Below are positions 46,622 through 58,110 of a stretch of DNA of 64,000 bases, piece after piece (the first letter of the stretch is position 1; each line of letters begins with the position of its first letter). This DNA is from Anaeramoeba flamelloides (Eukaryota; Metamonada; Anaeramoebidae). The stretch covers positions 17,918,001 through 17,982,000 of the forward strand of contig JANTQA010000047.1 in the NCBI GenBank assembly GCA_027625915.1, in the 5' to 3' direction. The translations under genes were made by a program, and so were the position numbers. The notes under the pieces are model-generated. The model worked only from the letters and a program-made list of their open reading frames with translations, did not search any database and was not told where the DNA came from.

Positions 46622-49600
46622 CAAATATGTGTAATGTCCACTGTCGATTTTTTAGAATGTATCTATATTTTACAAAGAATAACAAACAAATGAGTCAACT
46701 AAAAAAATGAGCTATTTATTTTAATTGAGAAATGGTTCATAAAAGTTAACATTTTCAAATATTTTTTTACTTATTTTCTACTTCATTTTTAAAACAAAAA
46801 TCAGTCCAAAAAATTAGATTGGTTATTTGAATTAAAATAGAATTCAAAACATCCAATTAAATCAAAAATTAAACACATTCAAAATTCAAAATAAAAGATT
46901 TACATTAAATAATTATTCAAATAACTTTAATAAATGTACAAGAGAGAGAGAGAGAGAGAGAATTGATTCATTGTTGGGCATAAAAATAAAAATGACAATA
47001 TTTTGTTTATGTCTTAATTAATCGATTATCTTTATTTTTATCAAGTCAAAATATGATAAAATTTTACTTTTAAATCTCAAGAAAACAAAGGAAGATAATT
47101 TACCAAAACTATAGTATTTGTTACAAAACTTTTAAAACTAAACTATTTTTCAGTCAAAGGGGAACAGTTGTAATGGGTAAAATACATGTGTCATAAGTAT
47201 TTGAATGGATTACAAAAGAAAAAATTTATTGTGGAAATTTTGAAAATTGAAACCATTTTTTCACATTTTTGCACATTTTTTTTCTATTTTTTTTTGAAAC
47301 TTAATTCAGTTGCAAAAATTTTTTTATTGCAAGATCAATAGTCACACAGTAAAAACGTGTTATTCTAAGGTTATTGAAACTGTGGAAATGATTGTTGAGA
47401 AATCATTTTGATTTCTATTGGAATTCAATTCAATCTTTGATCTTGATATTTAATTAATAAATGTGAAAAATTTTCACTTCATTTTCATTTCCCTTATCAA
47501 ATATAGATACCACAAATCCCAACCTACTTCGTTTGGAGACTTGATTTCTAAAAGAAAAGTATGGAAAATGAAGTGAAAATTGTTTCCAATTGGTTATTCA
47601 AATACCAATAAAAGGTCAAAACGAACATTGTTTTTTTTCTCAATAGCGCCCTAAGAATTTGAGTTTTTCAATTTTTAAGAAAATCCATTGATTTAATAGT
47701 TTTCCTTCAGACAGATATCAACAAAATTTTGATGTATATTATTCTGCTCATTTCTTATTTGTTCTTCAAAGGTCAATTATATAAAATAATTGATATTTGA
47801 AAAAAATGTTTTTTTTTTGGATATTCCCCTTTGACTGAAACAGAGTTTATATATCTATTATTTAAATTATAATATATTTAACTTTTTTATAAACGAATTG
47901 GTTTCTATGATTATATGATGTTTTAAATTTTTTTTCAGAATTGCAAAAATTGGTTTTTTAAAAAATACATTTTTCATACAATTTTCGAGAATAAATGATC
48001 TAAATCCAAACACATCTTTAAAAATTGAATTAAAACGATTCTTTCAAGAAAAAAAAATTAAGAAAATTGTAGAATTTTCAAGGTTATACCATAGATACAT
48101 TTATATTATTTTTTTTTATTGCACTGGTTAATCTATCTTTAAAAAAAAAAATCATTTGAATTAATTATATTTATTATTCCTTTTTTCTTAAAGATTATTT
48201 TTTTTTATAAAATCAAATAAAAATATAAATTCTAATTTATTATTATTTCTAATATTTGCATTTAAATTTCAAAAATAGTTGATCCCCAAAAAATACAAAA
48301 ACGGGCCGTATTATTACCGCACTTTAAATAAGAATGACCCAGGTGTAAATATAGATGACGTAATTGAAGCCTTCAATTTAATATTATTAGTAAAGGTAAA
48401 ATAATTTCTTCCGATCCTATCCCACCCTTCCTTTCTTCCTTTTCTTTTAATTTCATTTAATTTTAATGTTTGATATTTTCTTATAAATTTTAATTATTCT
48501 CAATTTACATAGGGAGAAATAATTTCAGAATCAATTTATCCAGCAATTGAACAACAAATTAAACTTTTAGAAAAAGATTGTTCTAATACAACCTCTTTTT
48601 TATTTTTAAGAAAAATGTCTATTCTTTTTTCTTTTCCAATGCTTCCCAAAAAGGATTATATTAATTTGTTTCAAAGATTGATCAGATGTTATCTTAAATT
48701 ACCAAAAAATTCAAAAATTGTCTTTATTGGATGGTGTAAAGATTATTTCCCAAAAACATTTTTAACGTTATTAGTCAATTCTTTAAATCAATATATAACA
48801 TATAAAATATTTTCTCAAAAGTGTTCTGTTTTCCCTCCAAGTGATGAACTTTTTATTGCAATCGAATTATTACAAGATATTTTTGAAGTAATTATTCTTT
48901 TTTTAAAATATATTTTCTTCTTCTATGATTTTCTTTTTTTAAAATATTCTTCTTCTTTTTCTTCTTATTTTATCTTTTTTGTGTGTGTGTTTTTATCTTT
49001 TTTTTTTTCTTCTTCTTCTTTTTTCACTTATCTTTATAACACCTAAACCCAATTATTTATATTTTAATTTATAATTTCATTTTAATAGATAAATTTACAA
49101 AGAAGATTAAAAGTTGAAATTAATTTATTTTATAATATGGCCATTAACGAAAATTTTGATCTCAAAGAAAATTATATATATTATGCCAAGGAAAAATTTT
49201 CATATATTAATTATCCCTTTTTATTAAATTCAGGAAATAAAGCAAGTTTATTATCTCTAGAATCAAGAATAAATATGGAAGAGAATTTGAATCAAAATAT
49301 TCTTAACTCATTTTTAGATCTACAGTCATTTAGTCCATATTATAAAATAATAGTACGCCGCAACAATATTGTTGGTGATACTATTAATCATCTTGATAGG
49401 GTAAATATCATTTCATTTCATTCCTTTCTATCTTTTTTTGTTTTAATATTCATTATTTATTTCAATATTATTTAAATTAATTTACATATGTAAAAATGAT
49501 GTAAACAATTTTGAAAGTTTTAGATTTTTTGATAAGGGTTAAATGTTAAAAATATTTTTTTAATCTGGTAATGTGTGAATTTTGAAGTGACTAAATTAAT

Positions 49601-52600
49601 GACTTCCAATTCAAAGAGCGTCGAAGATAGATACAGTCATCATAAGTATTTGAAACTTAATTTAGTTTTCAAAAAAAGAGATAAAAAGAATAAAAAATGA
49701 AGAAGTGGGGAAAAAATGATAGAAAGAAAAGAATGAAGTTTGGAAAAAATAAAGAGGTTGAAAATAATTATTGTGAGAGACCTGAAGTTTTCTGGTTTAA
49801 ATGAATTTGCTAATAGGTTTTATTCAGTCTTAAGCTCCTTTTTCCTTAATGGCGTGTCGAATTATATTGGTCAAGCAAGATTCTATGGTGATATCATAGA
49901 TTTCTTTTATGTTCATTTTTTTCAGTAATTCATCTGTATCTTTTTTGAAAATTATATTGAATTCAAAATTTTTGACTTTTTTGATTTGTTTTTTTCCATT
50001 ATTTACAGGTTTTTCTCATATCTTTTTCACAGTAACATTTGAAATGTTATACATCATCAAATTTTTTTTACAGCATGAAAATATTTTTGAATCTACACCC
50101 AATTTTGAAAGTTTTTTTAATAAATATGTGAAAAACATTTTTTAATTTCATAACAAACAAGGAAAAACATTAATTTGTGTACAAACAACAACATTAATAA
50201 TACAAATTTGCAAAAAAAAAAAAAAAAAAAGATGACAAAAAATCAATAAATTTGAGTTTATTATAAAACCCTTTCGTCAAATAATTAATTAAATTGAAAA
50301 AAGTTCATAAATTTTATTTTTTGTTATAATTACTTTAAATTATTCATTTTACCAAATTGAAATAGTGTATTATTTTTTGTTAATTAAAATTATCAAATCG
50401 AAATTACCTATATCATTGTATAAAAAAAAGAAGAATTTATATGTTTATCTTTTTTTTATTCCTTTATAAAATTTGAATAAATAATATTAGTCCAACCAAA
50501 AAAAAATTGAAAAACATAATTTAATATTTCGTATTTAATTCAATGGCCATTTTCATGAGTAAGACGCTGATACCCGAATGTCACAGCTCAACCACGAATA
50601 AAACTCTAAAATACAAAATTCATTTAATTAGTGCATACTAAAGGGGTAGGATTTTGGAAAAAAGTATATCACAAAATAACCATATAAATTTTTAGAAAAA
50701 AATTTTTCTTATCGATAACTTTTATTGTCTCTGAATTTATATTTTTTTTGTAATTGAGAATTTCATTTATACCTGTTACCTACAAAAAAATATCAAAAAC
50801 ATGAAAATTGTTAATTGAAAAAGTATTTTGAAAAATCCCCAAACTGTTAAAGATAATATTAAGGAAGTAAGTACATTTTTCAAATTTTGAGTGCCACCAT
50901 TTATGTGAAACTGAATTCTTCAAATCATTTCTTTAACCAAATACATTGATATTGTAATAAATACAAGGGAGTAGAATATATACCTAGTATAATATCTGTT
51001 CATACCCACCAAAAAAACGGAAACCAAAAAAAATGAAAAAATTGATCAAAAAAAAATAAATAAAAATCATTTATTTCTTGATCTTATCGGTAAAATTTGA
51101 TACAATTACTTCTTCTTAATTTGAGTTTTATTTTTAATTCTTTATCGAAAATACTTTTGTTTCGTTAAATATTTGAGAAACAAATTACTTTTTTATTTCT
51201 AAAGAATTTCCCAAAATGAATTTAAAAATCCTATTTTCATTTAATTTTTCTAATTCTACTTTGGGTTCAGAAAATATGTTATTTATTAAAATTTTTCAGA
51301 AGAAAATAATTATTGGATTAATTCGTTTGATTATAGAATTATTTATTTTCTATTAAAATGAGAACTAAAAATAATTCTGAGTCTGATTGAAAATTTTTTT
51401 ATATATTTTTCTTTTTATTTTGGGTTGAATCTTTTGTAACAGTTTTTTTGATTCCAAGAATTCAACCCCTTTATTTTAATTTATGAAATAGTATTCTTTA
51501 TTTTGGTTTTGTTTGATAAAAATATTTGAAAAAAAAATTTTGAAAGCAAGTTTGTAAAAAAATGATTTGCAAAATAATAATAAATATAAATTGGGACAAG
51601 AAATTCAAAGTTATAAATTGATCTGGGTTCATTCAAATTAAGAAGATAAAGAAAATAAATCTTCGAAAATTAAACTTTTATCGATTTTTTTTATTCATTC
51701 TTGATTTCAACAAATTTATTTGAAATTTTGATCTTTCTTGTTTGGTCTTCTAAAAAAAAATATTTATTTAAAATACACACCTTTTCGGGTCTATTTTTTT
51801 GGTTTACTCTTTGACTAAATTTCACTCATTCGTATAAACACATTTCTAGATCCAAAACCAAATTTAATAAAACTCAAAAATTTAATCAAAAAAAATTTTC
51901 AAAAAAATCGAAAAATGAAAGATTCAACTCTGAATTACTTTGGGTTCTCTTCACAAATAGAGCAGCGAATGATCTTTTGGTTTCAAAAGTTTCAATATCT
52001 GGTTGCACTCAAAAAATATTTTTCAGTAAGGTTTACACAATTAAAATTTTTCAAAATGGTAAAATGTACTTACTTGCTTAATTTCATGTGAAATCTTGAG
52101 ATATTTTTTGTCAAATTAATTATTTTTCAGAAAATTAATTTCTGATTTTATTAAATCACTAAAATCCAAATCCTTTATTTGAAGGAAAATATAGTAATTT
52201 TATAAAAGAAAATATAGTAATTTTATCAAAGAAAATTTAAAGTTTTGAAAAGAATATTTACCGATATTTTAAAAACCAAATCAAAAATATACAAGTAATA
52301 TAATAATATGTTCTATTTTATCTGAAATTTTATGGTGATTAAAGATCACTTCAAAAAACATAAACTTTGTTTGATATGAAAATTAATTACTAATAATATA
52401 ATCTTTTTTTTTTTAATTTTTTTTTAATTTAATTTTTCTTTCTACCTATTTTTTTTTTTCGTTTTTTTAAAGGCTACCAAATCTGAATTACACAAAAAAT
52501 TAAAAATTGTGTTTGAAGGGGAAGATGGTGTTGATGAAGGAGGAGTAAAGAAAGAATTTTTCCAATTAATTGTTAACCAATTATTTGATCGAAAATATGG

Positions 52601-55501
52601 GATGTTTGTACAAAACGAAGAAAACAAGGAAACAAATTATTGGTTTAATAAAGGCTACATTGGCGAAATTAGTTCTTATCAACTTATTGGTACCCTTTTA
52701 GGATTAGCTATTTATAATTCAGTAATTTTAGGTGTAAGATTTCCAATGATGGTTTATAAAAAATTATTAAATCAACCTGTGTTTTTAGAAGATTTGTCAG
52801 ATTATAAACCAAATGTACAAAAGGGTTTACAGCAATTATTAGACTTTGAAGGCAATGTTGAAGAAACCTTTGTTTTGACATTTCAAATTGTATATAAAAA
52901 TGTTTTTGGTGAAAATGTGTTTGTAAACTTAAAAGAAAATGGAGACAAAATTCCAGTAAATAACGAAAATAGAGAAGAATATGTACAATTATACATTGAT
53001 TGGGAACTCAACAAATCCATCGGGGATCAATTCAAAGAATTCCAAACAGGATTTCAATCAGTTTGCGATAGTCCTTTATTTTCAGTAAACAATTTTCAAT
53101 TCATTTTTTTTCGAATATTTTTTTCTTTAATTTCTTTATCACGTATTTCAAAAAAAAAGTGGAGCATGTCATTTTTATTTATATTTCAAATAATATTTTC
53201 TTTTTTTTAAATCATGATATTCGTAAATTGGTAATATAAAATTAAGAGGAATATTAATGATAATTGAATCATAACCTAATATTGTTTTAAAAATATATTC
53301 ATCAAAATATTGTCCAAAAAATGAAAAAAAAATATCAACAATTTTTTTTCTACACAATAAGTATAACTACCAATTTCTTTAATAACAAATGGACAATATG
53401 GTAAGGATCCAAACCATTTTTTAAATAATAAAATACAGTTATAATTTTTTCCTTATCTGGGAAAATTTATCAAGGTTAAACCTCTTTTGAAAAAGAATGA
53501 TTTTTAAAGGATCAAAAAGACAAAAATACCCACCAATGTTCTAATCGAAAAAAATATAAAATAAAATTGAGATCAGAGATTTTGATATCGTTTATTTAGC
53601 ATAATGTCTTCCAAACAAACAAATTGAATTATTATCTAAACTCCAATTCAAAATTTTTAACCCTCCAAAATTTAATTTTTTTCAAAAAGTAGAAAATCTT
53701 ATTAAATAAATTCTTTGAAGAAATACCAAATTTAAACCACTTAGTTAACTGGAATTTTAACAATTATTTATAAATTAACAATACCAACAAAACTAAAAAT
53801 AAAGAATTATCAATCAAAATATAAAAACGCTGTGTCAAAAATTTAGGAGAGAATTTATTGTTAACGGTCAAATGTTTAAAAAAACAACAATTAATCTGTT
53901 AAAAGACAGAATTTTGAATTGACTAAATTTGTGTCTTCTAATTCAAAGAGCATCTAGAAATAGTCATTAGAAGAATTTGAAACCCAATTTAGTTTTCTGA
54001 AATAAAAATTTTGGAGTGAGTACAACAAAAAAATGTATTGAATTTATTGTTAAGGGTTAGATGAAACCCCATCTAATCTGTTAAAGAGAGAATTTTGAAG
54101 TGACTAAATTTGAGACTTCTAATTCAAAGAGTGTCTAATAGATACAGTCATCCAAAGTATTTGAATCTTAATTTAGTTTTCTAAAACAAGAAAGAGTAAA
54201 AAAATGAAGAAGTTTTGAAAAATGATAGAAAGAAAAAATAAAGAGGTTTAAAATAATTGTTGTGAGAGACATGAAATTTTCTGGTTTAAGTGAATTTGTT
54301 GATAGGTTTTATTTTGTCTTGAGCTCTTTTTTCCTAATTGCGTGTTGAGTCATGTTGGTCAGAATATATACTATGGTAATGTCATAGATTTTTTTTATGT
54401 TCAAAAAAATGTATTCGTCATTATTGTTGACATTTCACGAACCAATCTTGATCAATCAAAGTTTAGATATCATCAATTAATTTTATTTGAGTTTTTCTAT
54501 TTTAAAGAACCCAACTTTAACCTAATATTAATCATTCGAAAAATTTTTTTCATCTTGGTTAAACTATTACAAAAATTGAAAAAACAGAGTGAAAACAAAA
54601 AACAAAAAATGATAAAAATAATTTTCATATTTTACAAAAACTCAAAATTATTTCCAATTCGAATGAAAATGTATTATTGTTATTCTATTAACTATTTTAA
54701 CTGTGTTAAAAATTTTGGATTTTATTTAAATTCAATTTATTTGAAAGAACAATTTTAGATATTTACATAGTTATTTTCAAATTAAGTTTAATCAAGATAT
54801 TTTTAAAATAAATTTGCCCTACTTTTTATGGAATATTATATATATATATATTTACCCTTTTAATAACTTGTATTTGCTATTTTAAAATTTTATTTATTTA
54901 TTTTTTCTCTTTATAGTTAGTACAACCAGAAGAACTTGAGGCATTAATTTGTGGAGATCGTGAATTTGATCTTTTTGATTTAAAAACAATTGTAAAATAT
55001 AGAGATGGTTTTGATCGTAATTCATCACAAGTCAAGTAATTATCATTATTATTTTTATTTCCATTTTTTTATTGAAAATTTTTTTTTTTCCAAATATTAT
55101 TTTCAAAATGATAACTTTTTCACAACAATAATGATTAATTTTACATTTCATTTTTTATTTAATATCAATATAATTATGATTTATGCTCTAAACCAATTAT
55201 TTTTATACAATTTGGATATTATTAACTGAATATTAGATGGTTTTGGGAAATAACACTAAATTGGGAAAAGGAAAAACAAAGAAAATTTCTCTCTTTTTGT
55301 TTTGGAACAGACAGAGTGCCAATTGGTGGATTGATCCATCTTCGCTTTTCAATCGCGCGTGGTGGCCCAGATAGTGAAATTTTGCCAAAAGCAAGTACTT
55401 GTTACGGTATACTCATTTTACCAGCATATTCAACAAAAGAAAAACTACAAAAAAAATTAGAATTAGCAATAGAAAATTCTGAAGGTTTTGGTCTTTATTA
55501 A
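42997..55501 (+). CDS. UBE3A: UBE3A/E6-AP orthologue, HECT E3 ubiquitin ligase with AZUL domain
   Basis: Eight exons join in phase to 719 residues: 42997-43055, 43344-43644, 48279-48395, 48513-48887, 49089-49400, 52473-53084, 54917-55035 and 55237-55501. The protein takes ubiquitin from an E2 onto a Cys and passes it to substrates. Residues about 20-75 match the AZUL zinc domain (YFQQLKNGCDNIDCQNKYCK, then SC and a later LC; human [20 protein letters not shown]). Exons 4-5 follow the E6-AP middle region (YKIIVRRNNIVGDTINHL for human LRLKVRRDHIIDDAL). Exons 6-8 are the HECT domain: FEGEDGVDEGGVKKEFFQL, LKENGDKIPVNNENREEYV, GTDRVPIGGL. The catalytic Cys is in ASTCYG, codon 55400-55402, residue 687, exactly 32 residues from the end as in human. 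Exon 1 (MSKKEERKILKSKIQLWVAK) is inferred from phase and AZUL alignment and uses a GTTTGT donor. The rest is firm. Confidence 0.93.
43993..44040. repeat. GGGCTGAT octamer tandem array
   Basis: Six units of 8 bases (GGGATGAT, GGGCTGAT twice, GTGCTGAT twice, GGGCTGAT). It is far richer in GC than its surroundings. Confidence 0.95.
44195..44330. mobile_element. R6 MITE, copy 2
   Basis: Carries AGGAAGTGAAAATAGTTCCC and ends TTCAAATACCAGTAGAAAC, matching 18010-18170 and 47565-47625. Confidence 0.5.
44428..45470. repeat. Tandem duplication, two diverged units of about 560 bp
   Basis: Unit 1 (about 44428-44960) and unit 2 (about 44988-45470) share in order AAAATTGGTTAACACA, a TCAATAATTTAT-type block, ATTGGGAATTAAT, TTTTCAAGAAAGAAAAAT-like, TATTGAAAGGGG, TTTGTAAATTAGAGC and ACTGATTTGAAA-like blocks. 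No protein was seen in either. Confidence 0.75.
46572..46620. repeat. (TA)n microsatellite
   Basis: About 24 TA units in UBE3A intron 2. Confidence 0.95.
46941..46962. repeat. (AG)n microsatellite
   Basis: About 10 AG units in UBE3A intron 2. Confidence 0.95.
47146..47840. mobile_element. R5 element, inverted copy interrupted by R6
   Basis: Starts TTTTTCAGTCAAAGGGGAA and ends TTCCCCTTTGACTGAAA, exact inverse termini of about 16 bases. The body is the reverse of 41690-42159 (TTCTAAGGTTATTG, then CCTAAGAATTTGAG, then GTTCTTCAAAGGTCAATTA). Between these blocks lies R6 at about 47465-47630. Without it the R5 copy is about 520 bp. Confidence 0.75.
47465..47630. mobile_element. R6 MITE, copy 3, nested in R5
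   Basis: Begins TTTTCACTTCATTTTCATTT and contains the inverse GGAAAATGAAGTGAAAATTG, then TTATTCAAATACCAATAAAA. The body could fold back on itself. Confidence 0.65.
49401..52472 (+). other. 3.1-kb UBE3A intron 5
   Basis: GTAAAT donor, TTAAAG acceptor. An R2 fragment occupies about 49490-49930. Open frames at 49740-50145 belong to or adjoin that repeat. The rest shows nothing recognisable. A less AT-rich patch at about 50550-50610 was checked for tRNA features and none were found. Confidence 0.7.
49490..49930. mobile_element. R2 element, internal fragment
   Basis: Matches 53870-54400: GTGACTAAATTAATGACTTC, then TTTTCTGGTTTAAATGAATT and AGGTTTTATTCAGTCTTAAG. A + frame reads LKFSGLNEFANRFYSVLSSF. 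The protein family was not recognised. Confidence 0.6.
53085..54916 (+). other. 1.83-kb UBE3A intron 6
   Basis: GTAAAC donor, TTATAG acceptor. It is mostly occupied by the longest R2 copy, with a short (AT)n tract at 54836-54851, 65 bases before the acceptor. Confidence 0.8.
53641..54719. mobile_element. R2 element, longest copy (about 1.08 kb)
   Basis: The left end CTCCAATTCAAAATTTTTAA and the right end AACTGTGTTAAAAATTTTGG are imperfect inverses. An inner copy of the terminal motif lies at about 53833-53855. + frames give SGLSEFVDRFYFVLSSFF and SKFRYHQLILFEFFYFKE but with stops. The size and the TTAACACA-type ends suggest a Tc1/mariner relative. This is inference only. Confidence 0.6.
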
Positions 55502-56569
55502 AATTAATCAAAAATTAAATATAAAAATTTTAAAGATATATTTTATTCAAACATTTTTCAAATACTATTTTTTTATTTATTTTTTAATTTTTTTTCTATA
55601 GATACAAATTTTAACAACTTTTTTTTTGAATAATAAAACCCATTTTCAAACAAATTCAAATTATTGAATTTTTGGAACCTTTTCATTTAAAAAAGTTTTT
55701 TTTTTTTAATTTTTAAAAATGGAATCTCTCCCTCTCTTAATAATCAAATCACCCAAACTTTTAATTAAAAGAATTTTTTATTTTATTTGAATATTATTGA
55801 AATTATCAACATTATTTATTCTAAAATGGTATTAATATTGACAATAATAGAATAAATATTGATATGAAAGAAAAAAGGTAGTAAATAAGAAAAATTTATA
55901 AAAAAAAAAAAACAATGAAAAAAAACATTTTATCAAGGATCAGTTAGTAAAAAAATATAATGAATACTTTACTTATTGAAATTAATTAGACTCAATAATA
56001 AATGATCATAGATAGACTAAGAATCCTTAATAAACAATTTCCAAAAAATTAGAATAAATTTTTTGTTAAAATATCTTTTTTAAACTTAATACTACTATTA
56101 ATATTTAAAAATCCACAATTGTTATTCATTATTTTTTGAATTTATTGTTAAATAATATTTTTATTTGGTAGTTAATATGGAATTACTTTACTAAAAGATA
56201 TAATAATTTCCAATCTCAAATTTATATGTTTTTTAAAAGTTGTGGAAATCAGTTATTATTTTATACTTCTTTATGCTTTTGAAACACATATTTTTCAAAA
56301 GAGGTTTAATCTTGATAAAATTTCATATAATAGAATAGGAAACCCATAAAAACTTTTTATTATTATTATTTTATTTATTTTTCAATAGAGAATCTTATCT
56401 TTTCTCATTTGTATAGTTTTTTTTTTAATTGAAATAAAACTTGAATAATCTAAGATTTTTTTATTTTTTTGAAATAAAAAAAAAACCACTGTTGACTTTT
56501 CCTGCGTTTTGATATTAATTTAGAAAATCAATAACTTTTAGGGAGAAAAACAAAAAATCAAGAAAATTA

Positions 56570-56860
56570 CCTTTACACCTCCCAAAATTTAAAAGAATTG
56601 ACGAAAATCTTTGATATTTCTCTATTCTAACAAACTTCTGAAAAAACATCTTTGGACTTTTTTTACTTTTTGAAATCAGAAGAACATTTCATAAATTTTC
56701 TTTTTATTTCTCAAATTAAAAAACTTTGCCTTTATGTTTTCCAGAATTTATGGAATTGAGTAAAATCTTTAATTTCACCCCATTCTTTTAATTTCTAGTG
56801 AAGATAGGCACCTGTAAGAAAATCAACACATTCTACAACTATACGACACTTTACTATACA
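56570..56860. repeat. R1 repeat copy
   Basis: Holds TTTTCTTTTTATTTCTCAAA, ATGTTTTCCAGAATTTATGG, AATTGAGTAAAATCTTTAAT and AAGATAGGCACCTG, collinear with 2900-3010. Confidence 0.55.
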
Positions 56861-57829
56861 AATATTCAAATTACAATTTCTTTGTTTTATAATTTTTATA
56901 TACTGTTGAACCAACCAACATGTAGTATTTCCCAATATCGTCATTCATAAAACCTTTAATTCCGATTTGAATAATTTTAATTCCTCAGTATACCAATTAA
57001 TATTTTCATTTTCAAGTTTTGGAAATATTTAGTAAAATTTTTATTTTTTTTACTATATAAGAAATCTAATTTTTTTATTAATTTATCTTTTCTTACATTT
57101 GTTCCAAGGCTACCATAAAATTTTAAATATTACACAATTGATTTTTCTATTTTTATTTTCCATTTTCAAAAAATTCCGAAAGAAGAGTTATTATTCAAAA
57201 AAAAATTTTAATAAATCAGCTCTTATTCAAATTTTTGGAAAATCGAGAAAAAAAAATATTCAAATCCCATGTAACTTAAAAATTATCAGTCCAAAACAGC
57301 TTAAAAAAAATATCAATATTTACTGATCTTTCAAAATTTACCTTTTTTGAACAATAATTTAAAGTACTTCAAGAATCTTCAAATATATTTTTTTGATCTT
57401 TTAAATTTTGAATAATAGCTCATTTATTAAAATTTTTTTTTGAATAATAGCTCTTATTTCCGAATTTTTTGAAAAGGGAAAATAAGAATAGAAAACTCAA
57501 ATGTGTTTTATTTAAAATTTTATAGTAGACTTGGAAAGACTGTATGTATATTTTTAATCGAACAAGATTACTTTTTACAAAATTTTTAGAAATTAATTGT
57601 GTTGAGTGAATATTAATTTGTAAAAAATATCATACTGATTTATTGATAAATCTATCAATTCTCCAAAAACAACTTTGTGTCTAATCAAATATTTCAAGTC
57701 GTAATAAAGTTGACTTCAAATAAGAGATTTGAACGAATTTATTTTTACTTCATTATTAGGTTTATTTTATTGAAATAACTAATTAAGCGTTTTCTATGAA
57801 TTTTCTACTTTTTTGAAATAATATTCAAG

Positions 57830-58110
57830 ATGTTTTTTTTTTAACCTAACATAATTCCAAGATAAAAACCGTCTATATGTTCATTTTTATATTCCGTTTT
57901 ATATTCCCCATTTTAATCCTAAATCTTATTATTATTTAAAAAATCTTTTCTAAATTAATTTTTGGAGAGATTAAAGTACCTTTCATAATAAAAATATGAT
58001 CTGCAAACATTTGAAAATGAACAGATACAATTTTCTAGTAAAAAATGAGAGATAAATGTGTTGTGAATTAGTGAGAAGGGGTATCCTTGTTTATCCTCAA
58101 TACGATCTTT
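57830..58110 (-). mobile_element. LINE reverse transcriptase fragment
   Basis: On the minus strand EDKQGYPFSLIHNTFISHFL and then, in another frame, SVHFQMFADHIFIMK resemble the RQGDPLSP and FADD region of the LINE at 38190. A further stretch (FRIKMGNIKRNI, then TVFILELC) fits the region after it. It is short and frame-shifted, and the second Asp of FADD reads His. Confidence 0.5.

Larger units (their letters stand above)
43645..48278 (+). other. 4.6-kb UBE3A intron 2, repeat-filled
   Basis: The donor GTAAGA and acceptor AAATAG are phase 0 on both sides. It contains an octamer minisatellite, an R6 copy, a roughly 560-bp tandem duplication, TA and AG microsatellites and an R5 element split by R6. 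No missing E6-AP exon is required, since the protein alignment is continuous across it. Confidence 0.8.

Noticed and set aside
46435-46641. Ile-Tyr repeat frame
   Set aside because: Translation of the TA microsatellite.
49740-50145. Two adjoining plus-strand frames that look like a membrane protein
   Set aside because: The first matches another R2 copy at 54270-54400, so it is repeat-derived. The second is Phe-rich with no independent support.
50550-50610. GC-richer patch resembling a tRNA-sized segment
   Set aside because: No cloverleaf arms or B-box motif could be found.
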